From Wocania_A sp964021735 (GTDB taxonomy: Bacteria; Bacteroidota; Bacteroidia; Flavobacteriales; Flavobacteriaceae): DNA of 18,765 nt. This document shows, piece after piece, positions 1 to 6,871 of this stretch. The number at the start of each line of letters is the position of its first letter. Position 1 is the stretch's first letter. Where the stretch lies: NCBI RefSeq assembly GCF_964021735.1, contig NZ_CAXIBN010000051.1, positions 1 through 18,765 on the forward strand, written 5' to 3'. The notes under the pieces were generated by a model, which had not been told where the DNA came from, made no database searches, and was given only the letters and a program-made list of their open reading frames with translations. A program made the translations under genes and the position numbers.

Positions 1-252
1 AAAACTTACCCTAATCTTAAGTTTATTTTAATAGGAGATAGTGGTGAACATGATCCAGACATTTACCTTGAAATTGCAGAAACTTATCCAGATAGGATTT
101 TGGCTATATATTTAAGAAGCGTTAATCATAAAAAGAAAATGCTCAGAGTTACTGGCTTATATAAAAGTTACAAAACAACACCAGCGTTATTAATTGAAAG
201 TAGTAAGCAAGCCATAGAACACGCAAGAAAACATGGTTTTATAAAGGATTAA
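1..252 (+). CDS. App1-type phosphatase-domain protein, C-terminal part (5' end outside window)
   Basis: The frame is open from base 1 and ends with TAA at 250-252, giving 83 visible residues. The segment FILIGDSGEHDPDIYLEIA followed by YPDRILAIYLRSV is characteristic of the App1 / DUF2183 catalytic domain, a HAD-like phosphatase domain named after yeast actin-patch protein 1, which has phosphatidate phosphatase activity. In that fold GDSG.HD supplies late acidic motif residues. The N-terminal nucleophile motif lies outside the window, so activity cannot be judged. The natural substrate in bacteria is not established. Its stop codon overlaps the stop of the convergent deoxynucleoside kinase gene. 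Family assignment is by recognition of the motif; the function is inferred. Confidence 0.8.
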   Translation, partial: KTYPNLKFILIGDSGEHDPDIYLEIAETYPDRILAIYLRSVNHKKKMLRVTGLYKSYKTTPALLIESSKQAIEHARKHGFIKD

Positions 253-863
253 AAAAGCCCATTAATTTCGGCTTCCACTTTATTAATAATGCCACCTAAA
301 TCTTCGGGGTTTGATACAAAATCTAAATTATCTACATCTATAATTAGCAAATTGCCTTTGTCGTATTTAGAAATCCAAGCCTCATAGCGTTCGTTAAGTC
401 TACTTAAATAATCTATACTTATTGAGTTTTCGTAATCACGACCACGTTTATGGATTTGTTCAACTAAATTAGATATAGAGCTGCGTAAATAAATAAGCAA
501 ATCTGGACCTTGCACAAAAGATTCCATAAGATTAAAAAGCGATGAGTAATTTTCAAAATCACGATTAGTCATTAAACCCATAGCATGCAAATTGGGTGCG
601 AAAATATGAGCATCTTCATAAATGGTTCGGTCTTGAATAATGTCTTTACCACTTTCTCGAATTTGAGCCACTTGACGGAATCTGCTATTTAAAAAATACA
701 CTTGCAAGTTAAAACTCCAGCGCTCCATTTGATTGTAAAAATCGTCTAAATACGGATTATCTACAACATCTTCAAGTTGTGCTTCCCACTTATAATGTTT
801 TGCGAGTAATTTTGTAAGCGTAGTTTTTCCTGCGCCAATGTTTCCTGCAATTGCAACGTGCAT
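249..863 (-). CDS. Deoxynucleoside kinase (dNK / deoxyadenosine-deoxyguanosine kinase family)
   Basis: The product phosphorylates deoxynucleosides at the 5' position with ATP, the first salvage step toward dNTPs in the cytoplasm. The protein has 204 residues, normal for bacterial dNKs. The P-loop GNIGAGKT is at residues 7-14. A DRT motif at 78-80, followed by IYEDAHIFA, sits where the family has the ERS/DRS substrate-binding motif. The arginine-rich lid RGRDYE at 140-145 contacts phosphates. The family does not reveal base preference from sequence alone, so dA/dG versus dC/dT specificity is left open. The start is the ATG at 861-863, beginning right before the Walker motif as usual. It lies 5 bp after the stop of the upstream exported-protein gene and is probably co-transcribed with it. 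Its TAA overlaps the TAA of the opposing phosphatase gene within a TTAA palindrome at 249-252. Confidence 0.9.
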   Translation of the reverse strand: MHVAIAGNIGAGKTTLTKLLAKHYKWEAQLEDVVDNPYLDDFYNQMERWSFNLQVYFLNSRFRQVAQIRESGKDIIQDRTIYEDAHIFAPNLHAMGLMTNRDFENYSSLFNLMESFVQGPDLLIYLRSSISNLVEQIHKRGRDYENSISIDYLSRLNERYEAWISKYDKGNLLIIDVDNLDFVSNPEDLGGIINKVEAEINGLF

Positions 864-868
864 AATTT

Positions 869-1663
869 TTAATCTTTTATTAGTTGGTATTCATGAAGAA
901 ATTCATTGTCGTAAATATACAAGCTTCCTCTGGTTACTAAAAACTGTTTTATTAACAATTTTGGTATTTCAATTGGTGCAATAGTTTGATTGTAATCTGT
1001 TAAATAGAACAAGTTATTAGCAGATTTTAGTAAAATATTATCATGATAATCTAAAGCAATCGTTGTATAGTTTTCATTTTTAATTTTATAAATAAGACTT
1101 CCGTAAGAGTCGTATTTATACAAATAGCTTTCTGTGAGTAGCCAACAACTACTATAACTGCTTTTAAGATCAATAAGGTTAGATTGTATAGGAAGTGATT
1201 TTGCAGATACTTGATTTGTTTTGTAATTGTAAAGCTCTAATTGTTGTGAGTCTTGATTAAAAACCCAAAGCTTGTTTCCAAAACCTGTAGAAACATGAGA
1301 TACATTTTTATATGGTTTTACAACATTAAAATCAACTTTATCAGTTTCGGCTAAACGGTTATCTAGCACTACAACGGTATTAAAGTCTCTGTAAAAAAGC
1401 TTTATTTTTAAAGGACTGAATGCATCAAAAGATGTTATATCGCCTAACTGAACATTGCTATAATTATAAATAATAGAATCGTTTAACTTTAAAAACAGGG
1501 TTTGATTGTCAATATATTTTAGTGATGTGTAATTACTGGATTTAGTAACCGAAACAATCGATTCTGCTTTAAGTTTAGTTTTTTTAACAAATGAAGTCTT
1601 AATCGTTTTTTGAGGAAAAACGACTATTGAAATAAAAAAGAAAAATAATGACGTTAATCTCAT
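869..1663 (-). CDS. Exported protein of unknown function, possibly beta-propeller-like
   Basis: I do not recognise this 264-residue protein. It starts with a hydrophobic signal-like segment (RLTSLFFFFISIVVFPQ, residues 2-18). The rest is rich in Tyr, Asn, Ser and Leu, with repeated short strand-turn patterns such as KLWVFNQDSQQLELYNYKTN and LYKYDSYGSLIYKI. These resemble the blades of a beta-propeller, but I see no diagnostic blade motif. No cysteine sits at a lipobox position, so a soluble periplasmic protein is more likely than a lipoprotein. The ATG at 1661-1663 is preferred over the TTG one codon upstream. It is 5 bp upstream of the deoxynucleoside kinase gene and presumably in the same transcript, although no functional link between the two is evident. 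A 115-bp gap separates it from the response regulator gene, so it may have its own promoter. Confidence 0.75.
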   Translation of the reverse strand: MRLTSLFFFFISIVVFPQKTIKTSFVKKTKLKAESIVSVTKSSNYTSLKYIDNQTLFLKLNDSIIYNYSNVQLGDITSFDAFSPLKIKLFYRDFNTVVVLDNRLAETDKVDFNVVKPYKNVSHVSTGFGNKLWVFNQDSQQLELYNYKTNQVSAKSLPIQSNLIDLKSSYSSCWLLTESYLYKYDSYGSLIYKIKNENYTTIALDYHDNILLKSANNLFYLTDYNQTIAPIEIPKLLIKQFLVTRGSLYIYDNEFLHEYQLIKD

Positions 1664-1778
1664 CAATTTAATCGAACTAACCCTAGTTATCAGATTAATA
1701 GTAAAGTTAGTGTTTGCATTTATACCAAATACCCATGGCTTTCATAGTATTCGGAAAAATACAAAAATCAAATCACTT

Positions 1779-2462
1779 TTAGCAAATTAGTTTATATCCA
1801 AATCCGCGAACGTTTAAAATCTGGATGCTTTTATCTTGATTTAGTTTTTTACGAAGCTTGGTTATAAAAACATCCATACTTCTTGCAGAGAAAAAATCAT
1901 CATTTCCCCAAAGTTTACTGAGTATTAAGGACCTATCTAAAACCGCATTTTTGTTTTTTATCAAATGAAATAATAAGTGCGCTTCTCGATGTGTTAATTG
2001 CGTATATTCTTCACTTCTAAATTGAAGCATTTGTTTTGGGAAATTAAAAGTATAATCTCCAATATTTAATAGTTCTACTGATTGTTGAAGCTTGGTTCTG
2101 TTTAATAAATTGTTGATACGCACAATCAATTCTTCCATACTAAATGGCTTTTTTAAATAGTCATTTCCACCAATAGAAAAACCTTCAACTACATCTTGAG
2201 TTTGCGATTTTGCAGTTAAAAAAATAATAGGAATAGTGTCGTTTTCCAATCGTATTTCTTTAGCTAAAGTAAACCCATCTTTTTTTGGCATCATCACATC
2301 TAAAACGAGAATTTCTGGTTGCTCTTTTTGATAGGTTTTTAAAGCAATCTCACCATTCTCGCATAACAAAACTTTAAAGTTTCGGGTTTCTAAACTTTCT
2401 TTAATTATTTGCCCCAATGCAGGCTCGTCTTCTGCTAAAAGTACAGTTATTGGCTTATTCAT
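1779..2462 (-). CDS. OmpR/PhoB-family response regulator (RprY-like)
   Basis: This DNA-binding transcription regulator is activated by phosphotransfer from the adjacent kinase. It has 227 residues. The receiver domain spans about 5-118, with acidic pair E11-D12, phosphoacceptor D55 (LVLDVMMP), switch T83 and lysine K105 (KKPF). The C-terminal winged helix (about 135-226) includes LTHREAHLLFHLI and the recognition-helix region SARSMDVFITKLRKKL, ending in the usual VRGFGYKL. All phosphorylation residues are intact. Its ATG lies inside the end of the kinase gene (8-bp overlap), so the pair is translationally coupled with the kinase first. The layout resembles the RprX/RprY pair of Bacteroides; that naming is by similarity of type only. 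The three GTTAAC units at 3961-3986 are a plausible binding site for it, because OmpR-family proteins bind direct repeats spaced by about one helical turn. Confidence 0.93.
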   Translation of the reverse strand: MNKPITVLLAEDEPALGQIIKESLETRNFKVLLCENGEIALKTYQKEQPEILVLDVMMPKKDGFTLAKEIRLENDTIPIIFLTAKSQTQDVVEGFSIGGNDYLKKPFSMEELIVRINNLLNRTKLQQSVELLNIGDYTFNFPKQMLQFRSEEYTQLTHREAHLLFHLIKNKNAVLDRSLILSKLWGNDDFFSARSMDVFITKLRKKLNQDKSIQILNVRGFGYKLIC

Positions 2463-3921
2463 TTGGGAAAGATATTTTAAATGTGGTTTGGTTGTTTTCT
2501 AAATCTAAATGAATCATGCCTCCGTGTTTTTCTGCAATTTTTCTGGCATAATATAACCCAATTCCAAAGCCTTTTATATCGTGCGTATTGCCTTTTGGAA
2601 TACGATAAAATTTCTCAAAAATCTTATCTTTATTAGCTTTTGTCAACAAATTTCCATTATCTGAAATAGAAATTGTAAAGGCGGTTGAGTTTTGAGATAA
2701 ATCAATATTAATAGTATTTCCTCCATATTTTATGGCGTTATCTAAAATATTATTTACAGCATTTTCAAAGTGAAAAGCGTCAACATTGGCATTTATTTTA
2801 TCTGAAGTTGTTTTGAAATGTATTGGTTTTTCAGTTTGAATTTTATGTTTTTCAACTATAGTCTGTAAAATATCGGTGATATTATATTGATCTTTTTCAA
2901 GGTTTAAACTATCGCTATCTAAAGTGGCGGTTTCCAGTAGTTTTTCAACCATTATATTAAGTTTGGACAATTGATTGTTAGACATGTCCAAATAGGTTTT
3001 TGTTTTCTCTTTATCATCAATAACATTAAAGTTTTTAATGCTTTCAATAGCAACGCCAATAGTAGCAATTGGGGTTTTGAACTCGTGGGTAATATTGCTG
3101 ATTAAATCGTTTTTTACTTCAGCTAGTTGCTTTTGGTTTTTAATAATTTTTAAAAGATACAGCAAACAACCAATAACGGACAAAACAAGAATTGTGGATA
3201 TTAAAATACTAAGCGCGCTTCTTTTTAATATGATTTTTGTGGCGTTCGGATAGACTATTTCTAAACTCTCATTATGCTTTAAAAAGGTAGATTTAGATGT
3301 GGTTCTTAAAAAATCAGAGCTTTCAATTGCGGTATTAAAGGTGTTAAAAACACTATCGTTTTTATAATGTTTTAACGCGAAATTAATATCTAATAGTTTT
3401 CTTTTAAATTCATCTTTTATAATAGGATTTAGTTTTTTAAAATCTAAAGTATCATTTTTAATAGATATAAAAATAGACGTAATTCCTTTTATAAGTTTTA
3501 AGCTATCTGAAGCTTTTTTGCCTCTAATAACTTTTATTTTTTTGATATGATTTTCTCCTTTTGAAAATGTAAAACCACTATCTGAACCTTTAATTTGCGT
3601 AAAGCCTGTAATTTCTTTATGGATGTCGCCTCTATAATTTTCTTGAACTTTTCTAAAAATAGAATCTGTGTTTATGTCACTTAATTTACTTTTAAAATTG
3701 ATGCTATCCTTTTCAATATCAATAAAAGTCATTTGGTTTGCTTCAGCTAGGTCTGCGTAATACGTATCTAAAGCATTATCAAAACTAACCTGCACTTGGT
3801 TTATAAAGCTTTGTTTATTCTGCAAATAATTTTTATAATTCCAATAGCATTGCACAACTATGGTTAATACTATAGTGATTACAATTAAATATAAAATCCA
3901 TTTATATTTCTTCTCATTCAT
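2455..3921 (-). CDS. Membrane sensor histidine kinase (HisKA/HATPase_c; RprX-like)
   Basis: The 488-residue protein has a short cytoplasmic N-terminus and a membrane helix at about 8-26. A periplasmic sensor region of about 205 residues without recognisable PAS or Cache signature follows, then a second membrane helix at about 236-257. The HisKA domain has H279 (SNITHEFKTPIA), and the ATPase domain has an N box (NNILDNAIKYG, about 390-400), a G1 box (DNG, 421-423) and a G2 box (GFGIGL, 451-456). All catalytic motifs are present. There is no HAMP domain; the second helix runs through a charged linker into HisKA. The gene is the first of the kinase-regulator pair and has a well-matched promoter at 3957-3926 on the minus strand. 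It is transcribed divergently from the GLPGLI gene cluster, which suggests that the stimulus concerns the envelope; the ligand is unknown. Confidence 0.93.
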   Translation of the reverse strand: MNEKKYKWILYLIVITIVLTIVVQCYWNYKNYLQNKQSFINQVQVSFDNALDTYYADLAEANQMTFIDIEKDSINFKSKLSDINTDSIFRKVQENYRGDIHKEITGFTQIKGSDSGFTFSKGENHIKKIKVIRGKKASDSLKLIKGITSIFISIKNDTLDFKKLNPIIKDEFKRKLLDINFALKHYKNDSVFNTFNTAIESSDFLRTTSKSTFLKHNESLEIVYPNATKIILKRSALSILISTILVLSVIGCLLYLLKIIKNQKQLAEVKNDLISNITHEFKTPIATIGVAIESIKNFNVIDDKEKTKTYLDMSNNQLSKLNIMVEKLLETATLDSDSLNLEKDQYNITDILQTIVEKHKIQTEKPIHFKTTSDKINANVDAFHFENAVNNILDNAIKYGGNTINIDLSQNSTAFTISISDNGNLLTKANKDKIFEKFYRIPKGNTHDIKGFGIGLYYARKIAEKHGGMIHLDLENNQTTFKISFPNE

Positions 3922-3925
3922 ATTT

Positions 3926-3957
3926 CAAAAGTAAAGGTTAAACCGATATAAAACCAA
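3926..3957 (-). promoter_or_regulatory. Bacteroidota-type promoter of the kinase-regulator operon
   Basis: Read on the minus strand, TTG (3957-3955) is followed after 21 bp by TACTTTTG (3933-3926). This is a full match to the Bacteroidota -7 consensus TAnnTTTG with a -33 TTG at acceptable distance. The -7 box ends only 4 bp before the kinase ATG (3921-3919), so the transcript would be leaderless or nearly so. The GTTAAC repeats begin 3 bp upstream of the -33 element, a place typical for an activator site. Confidence 0.65.
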
Positions 3958-3959
3958 TG

Positions 3960-3987
3960 GGTTAACACTCGTTAACACTCGTTAACC
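3960..3987. promoter_or_regulatory. Triple GTTAAC direct repeat, candidate response-regulator operator
   Basis: Bases 3961-3980 are two identical 10-bp units GTTAACACTC, followed by a third GTTAAC at 3981-3986. The outer flanks read GGTTAAC on the left and GTTAACC on the right. GTTAAC is itself a palindrome, so the array reads similarly on both strands and could serve both divergent promoters. The exact 10-bp phase places each unit on the same helix face. A known comparison is the CpxR box of enterobacteria, GTAAA-N5-GTAAA, bound by an OmpR-family regulator. Binding by the adjacent regulator is inference from position and architecture. A related GGTTAAACC lies at 3936-3944, between the promoter elements of the kinase gene. 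Confidence 0.6.
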
Positions 3988-4070
3988 ATTTAAAGCCATT
4001 TTACTTTTCATATTTGTAATTCATTAATCAAAAAACGAACAGTAATCAATTTTAAAAAAGAAGGATAATT

Positions 4071-4892
4071 ATGAAAACAATTATTAAAATCATTATTGTA
4101 GCATTAACTTTAGTAGTAGCAAAAGGAAATGCACAAGATTTTCAGGGTGTAGCTACTTATAAATCACACAGAAAAGTGGACTTGAAAATGGGTAATGAAA
4201 ACATGAACGATGCCATGCAGAAGCAAGTTCAAGAACAATTACGAAAACAGTTTCAGCAAGAATATACGCTAACGTTTAATAAAAACGAATCGATTTATAA
4301 ACGAAATGAAAAGTTAGAAGCACCTTCGCTGGCTCAATCTGGAATTCAAATTAAAATTTCGGAAGGATCAGATGTGATGTATAAAAATGTAAAAGAAAAT
4401 AGATACACCAATAAAACAGAAACTTATGGGAAGTTTTTTTTGATAAAAGATACGTTAAGTAACAGAAAATGGGAATTGGTAAATGAAACCAAAAACATTG
4501 GCGATTACACTTGTTTTAAAGCTGTTTTTAAAGACAATTACACTACACAAACCTTTAATGATAAAGGCGAAACCGAAGAAATAACAAAAGACCGAACCAC
4601 AACAGTATGGTACACGCCACAAATCCCTGTTAATAATGGTCCTTCAGATTTTTATGGACTGCCAGGATTGATATTAGAGGTTAACGATGGTGATTTAACA
4701 TTGGTTTGCAATAAAATTGTTATTAACCCAAAAGAGTCTGTAAAAATTGAAGAACCTACAAAAGGCAAAGCAGTAACACAAGCAAAATTTGATGAGATAA
4801 TGGACAAAAAATCCAAAGAAATGATGGAGCAATTTCGTGCTCGAAGAGGTAGCGGCGATGGTGAAAGGGTTATGATTAGAGTTGGCGGTTAA
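4071..4892 (+). CDS. GLPGLI family exported protein, copy 1
   Basis: This 273-residue protein has a signal peptide (residues 1-22, cleavage likely after GNAQ, before DFQG). The GLPGLI hexapeptide is at 196-201 within a stretch reading WYTPQIPVNNGPSDFYGLPG. The family (Pfam Porph_ging) is restricted largely to Bacteroidota, and its molecular function is not known. Two cysteines, C148 (GDYTCFKA) and C213 (LVCNK), recur at equivalent places in the two downstream copies and could form a disulfide in the periplasm. The C-terminus is rich in Arg and Gly. The start at 4071 has an AAGAAGGA stretch at 4058-4065, better than most starts here. It is the first gene of the cluster facing away from the two-component system. 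A possible -7 box is CATATTTG at 4009-4016, which would place the third GTTAAC near -33. Confidence 0.9.
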   Translation: MKTIIKIIIVALTLVVAKGNAQDFQGVATYKSHRKVDLKMGNENMNDAMQKQVQEQLRKQFQQEYTLTFNKNESIYKRNEKLEAPSLAQSGIQIKISEGSDVMYKNVKENRYTNKTETYGKFFLIKDTLSNRKWELVNETKNIGDYTCFKAVFKDNYTTQTFNDKGETEEITKDRTTTVWYTPQIPVNNGPSDFYGLPGLILEVNDGDLTLVCNKIVINPKESVKIEEPTKGKAVTQAKFDEIMDKKSKEMMEQFRARRGSGDGERVMIRVGG

Positions 4893-4978
4893 TTAAAAAT
4901 TAGTGAATCTCAGTTTAAACTTTAAGTAATAATAGTATAGTCAAATATTTATATTAATTATTTTGTTTAATTATTTCA

Positions 4979-4986
4979 TATATTTG
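4979..4986 (+). promoter_or_regulatory. Possible -7 element upstream of GLPGLI copy 2
   Basis: TATATTTG is a perfect match to TAnnTTTG, 30 bp before the ATG at 5017. No TTG lies 19-21 bp upstream (the nearest TTTG, 4962-4965, is 13 bp away), so this may be a weak or regulator-dependent internal promoter, or chance in AT-rich DNA. Confidence 0.3.
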
Positions 4987-5016
4987 TTAAACATTTTAAT
5001 TATATATACTTATACA

Positions 5017-5829
5017 ATGAAAACTTTTATTACTAAATTTTCGGTTTTACTTATAATTTTATCAACAACGGTTTCAATTCATGCTCAAGATTTTCAAGGC
5101 AAAGCCTACTATTTTTCAAAAACACCAATGGAACTTGGTAGTTGGGGGGCTACAATGAGTGAGCAGCAGAAAAAGCAAATCGCAGAACGTTTAAAAAACA
5201 GGCTAGAAAAAACCTATGTTTTAATCTTTAATAAAGAAGAGTCTGTATATAAAGAAGATGAAAAATTAGATGCAATTTCTGGAGCTACAGATTCTTGGGG
5301 AAAGAATTTCACTCCTGGAACACAGTACAAAAATGTAAAAACCAATACCTTTTTACAAGATCAAGAGTTTTATGGAAAAAAGTTTTTGGTTAAAGATCGC
5401 ATGCAGCCTTTAAATTGGAAAATGGGAACAGAATCTAAACAAATTGGTCAATATATGTGTTTTAAAGCAACAGCTTCAATTGCAAAATCCCAACTTTCAT
5501 GGTATTCGTTTTCATGGAGCCAAGCAAGAAACAATGATGCTTCAAAAAGTGAAGAAGTTGAAATGGTTGCTATAGAAGCTTGGTACACACCTCAAATACC
5601 AATTAATCAAGGTCCGGGTGAGTATTGGGGTCTTCCAGGGTTAATCCTAGAAGTTAACGTTGATAATACTACCATTCTTTGTTCAAAAATAGTAATAAAT
5701 CCAAAAGAAAAAACTAAAATAAAAGCTCCAGAAAAAGGGCAAGAAGTAACCAGAGACGAATATCAAAAAATAATTTATAAAAAAATGGAGGAATTTAGAA
5801 ATAATAGAACGGAAAGAAGAAATAGATAG
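5017..5829 (+). CDS. GLPGLI family exported protein, copy 2
   Basis: This 270-residue paralogue of its neighbours has a signal peptide at residues 1-24 (cut after IHAQ, mature start DFQG). The GLPGLI motif is at 195-200 (GEYWGLPGLI). The conserved cysteines are C138 (GQYMCFKA) and C212 (ILCSK). A Glu/Lys-rich C-terminus ends in Arg residues. The frame is open upstream to 4963, but the 18 extra residues there are low-complexity and would bury the signal peptide. The ATG at 5017 gives the MKT-type signal sequence shared by all three copies and is chosen. It is closer in sequence to copy 3 than to copy 1: both have FQGKAYY.SKT, a MSE.QKKQI segment and a TTILCSKI segment. Function is unknown. Probably transcribed with the cluster, with a possible internal promoter at 4979-4986. 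Confidence 0.9.
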   Translation: MKTFITKFSVLLIILSTTVSIHAQDFQGKAYYFSKTPMELGSWGATMSEQQKKQIAERLKNRLEKTYVLIFNKEESVYKEDEKLDAISGATDSWGKNFTPGTQYKNVKTNTFLQDQEFYGKKFLVKDRMQPLNWKMGTESKQIGQYMCFKATASIAKSQLSWYSFSWSQARNNDASKSEEVEMVAIEAWYTPQIPINQGPGEYWGLPGLILEVNVDNTTILCSKIVINPKEKTKIKAPEKGQEVTRDEYQKIIYKKMEEFRNNRTERRNR

Positions 5830-5920
5830 TTTTTATAGCTGTTTTAAAGGTATAAACTAAATATTGTTTTAACATTATTTTAACGAAACAAACTTAAACT
5901 AAGTACCTTCATTATAGTCT

Positions 5921-5963
5921 AAAAAAAGTGCTATTGTTATGTTTAATAATAGCATACTTTTTT
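5921..5963 (+). terminator. Stem-loop with T-run just before GLPGLI copy 3 (terminator or attenuator)
   Basis: GCTATT (5930-5935) pairs with AATAGC (5948-5953). Outside this, AAAAAGT (5923-5929) can pair with ACTTTTT (5956-5962) across a 2-nt bulge. The loop is 12 nt and the 3' arm ends in six T residues. The structure ends 12 bp before the ATG of copy 3, so it either terminates transcripts of copies 1-2, lowering expression of copy 3 and the barrel protein, or folds over the translation start region. Confidence 0.5.
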
Positions 5964-5975
5964 AAAATATAAATT

Positions 5976-6827
5976 ATGAAAACAACCATTGTAAAACGCA
6001 CCTATTTTCTTCTATTCTTATTGGCTTCACTAATAGTTACTGCTCAAAATTTTCAAGGTAAGGCATACTACATGTCGAAAACATCTATCGACATGGATAA
6101 TTTTGGGCGACCTGGAATGAGTGAAGAACAAAAAAAGCAAATTGTAGAACGTATGAAAAGTATGTTTGAAAAAACATATGTTTTAACTTTTAATAAAACA
6201 GAATCTATTTATAAAGAAGAAGATAAATTAGAAACTCCTGGTCAAGGACAAGGCGGAAGGTTTAGAGGCATGATGTCTAGCTTTACAGGTGGCAATCAAT
6301 ATAAAAACATAAAAGAAAAGTTGCTTTTACAAGATCAAGAATTATTCGGAAAACAATTTTTAATAAAAGATTCTTTATCTCAAATAAATTGGGAAATGGG
6401 TAGTGAAACCAAGCAAATAGGGCAATATATGTGTTTTAAAGCTACTGCAAGAATTGCTGATTCTGGTTTTGATTTTACAAGATTTAGAAGACCTCCAGAA
6501 AACAGAACTAATGAGCAAGACTCAACTAAAACTAAAGAACCTAAAACCATCGATTCAGAAAAATTAATTCAAGTTGAAGCGTGGTACACTCTTCAAATTC
6601 CAATAAGCCAAGGTCCTGGCAAATATTGGGGACTTCCAGGCTTAATACTAGAAGTAAACGCAGGAAAAACCACTATTTTATGCTCAAAAATTATTATGAA
6701 CCCAGAGGAAAAGGAAGAAATTAAAAAACCTTCAAAAGGAAAAGAAGTAACCCAAATGGAGTATAATGAAATTTTAGAAAAGAAAATGGAAGAAATGCGC
6801 GAAAACTTTAGAAGAAGACGGCGGTAG
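5976..6827 (+). CDS. GLPGLI family exported protein, copy 3
   Basis: This 283-residue protein has a signal peptide at 1-24 (cut likely after VTAQ, mature start NFQG). The GLPGLI motif is at 209-214 (GKYWGLPGLI), and the cysteines corresponding to the other copies are C143 and C226. Relative to copy 2 it carries longer insertions: a Gly-rich loop at about 88-106 and a charged linker at about 155-185. It ends with five consecutive Arg residues. The gap to the preceding gene (146 bp) holds two TTTTAAC units at 5867 and 5878 and the stem-loop at 5921-5963. It is followed after 44 bp by the outer-membrane barrel gene. High similarity to copy 2 indicates a tandem duplication. Function unknown. Confidence 0.9.
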   Translation: MKTTIVKRTYFLLFLLASLIVTAQNFQGKAYYMSKTSIDMDNFGRPGMSEEQKKQIVERMKSMFEKTYVLTFNKTESIYKEEDKLETPGQGQGGRFRGMMSSFTGGNQYKNIKEKLLLQDQELFGKQFLIKDSLSQINWEMGSETKQIGQYMCFKATARIADSGFDFTRFRRPPENRTNEQDSTKTKEPKTIDSEKLIQVEAWYTLQIPISQGPGKYWGLPGLILEVNAGKTTILCSKIIMNPEEKEEIKKPSKGKEVTQMEYNEILEKKMEEMRENFRRRRR

Positions 6828-6871
6828 AGAAACAGTAAAAAAGATAAATTAATAAGCCAAAAAAGTATTTA

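Noticed and set aside
3038..3253. Open frame on the + strand inside the kinase gene
   Set aside because: It lies fully opposite a well-supported coding region and shows no family features. The same applies to minus-strand frames at 7246-7428, 7636-7833, 12550-12744, 13054-13440 and 17995-18258.
3961..3990. Considered whether the repeated GTTAACACTC is a mini CRISPR or satellite
   Set aside because: Units are only 10 bp, no spacers and no cas genes; position between divergent promoters fits an operator.
4963..5016. Upstream extension of GLPGLI copy 2
   Set aside because: It would add 18 hydrophobic residues before a normal signal peptide and overlap the likely promoter; copies 1 and 3 start at the equivalent MKT.
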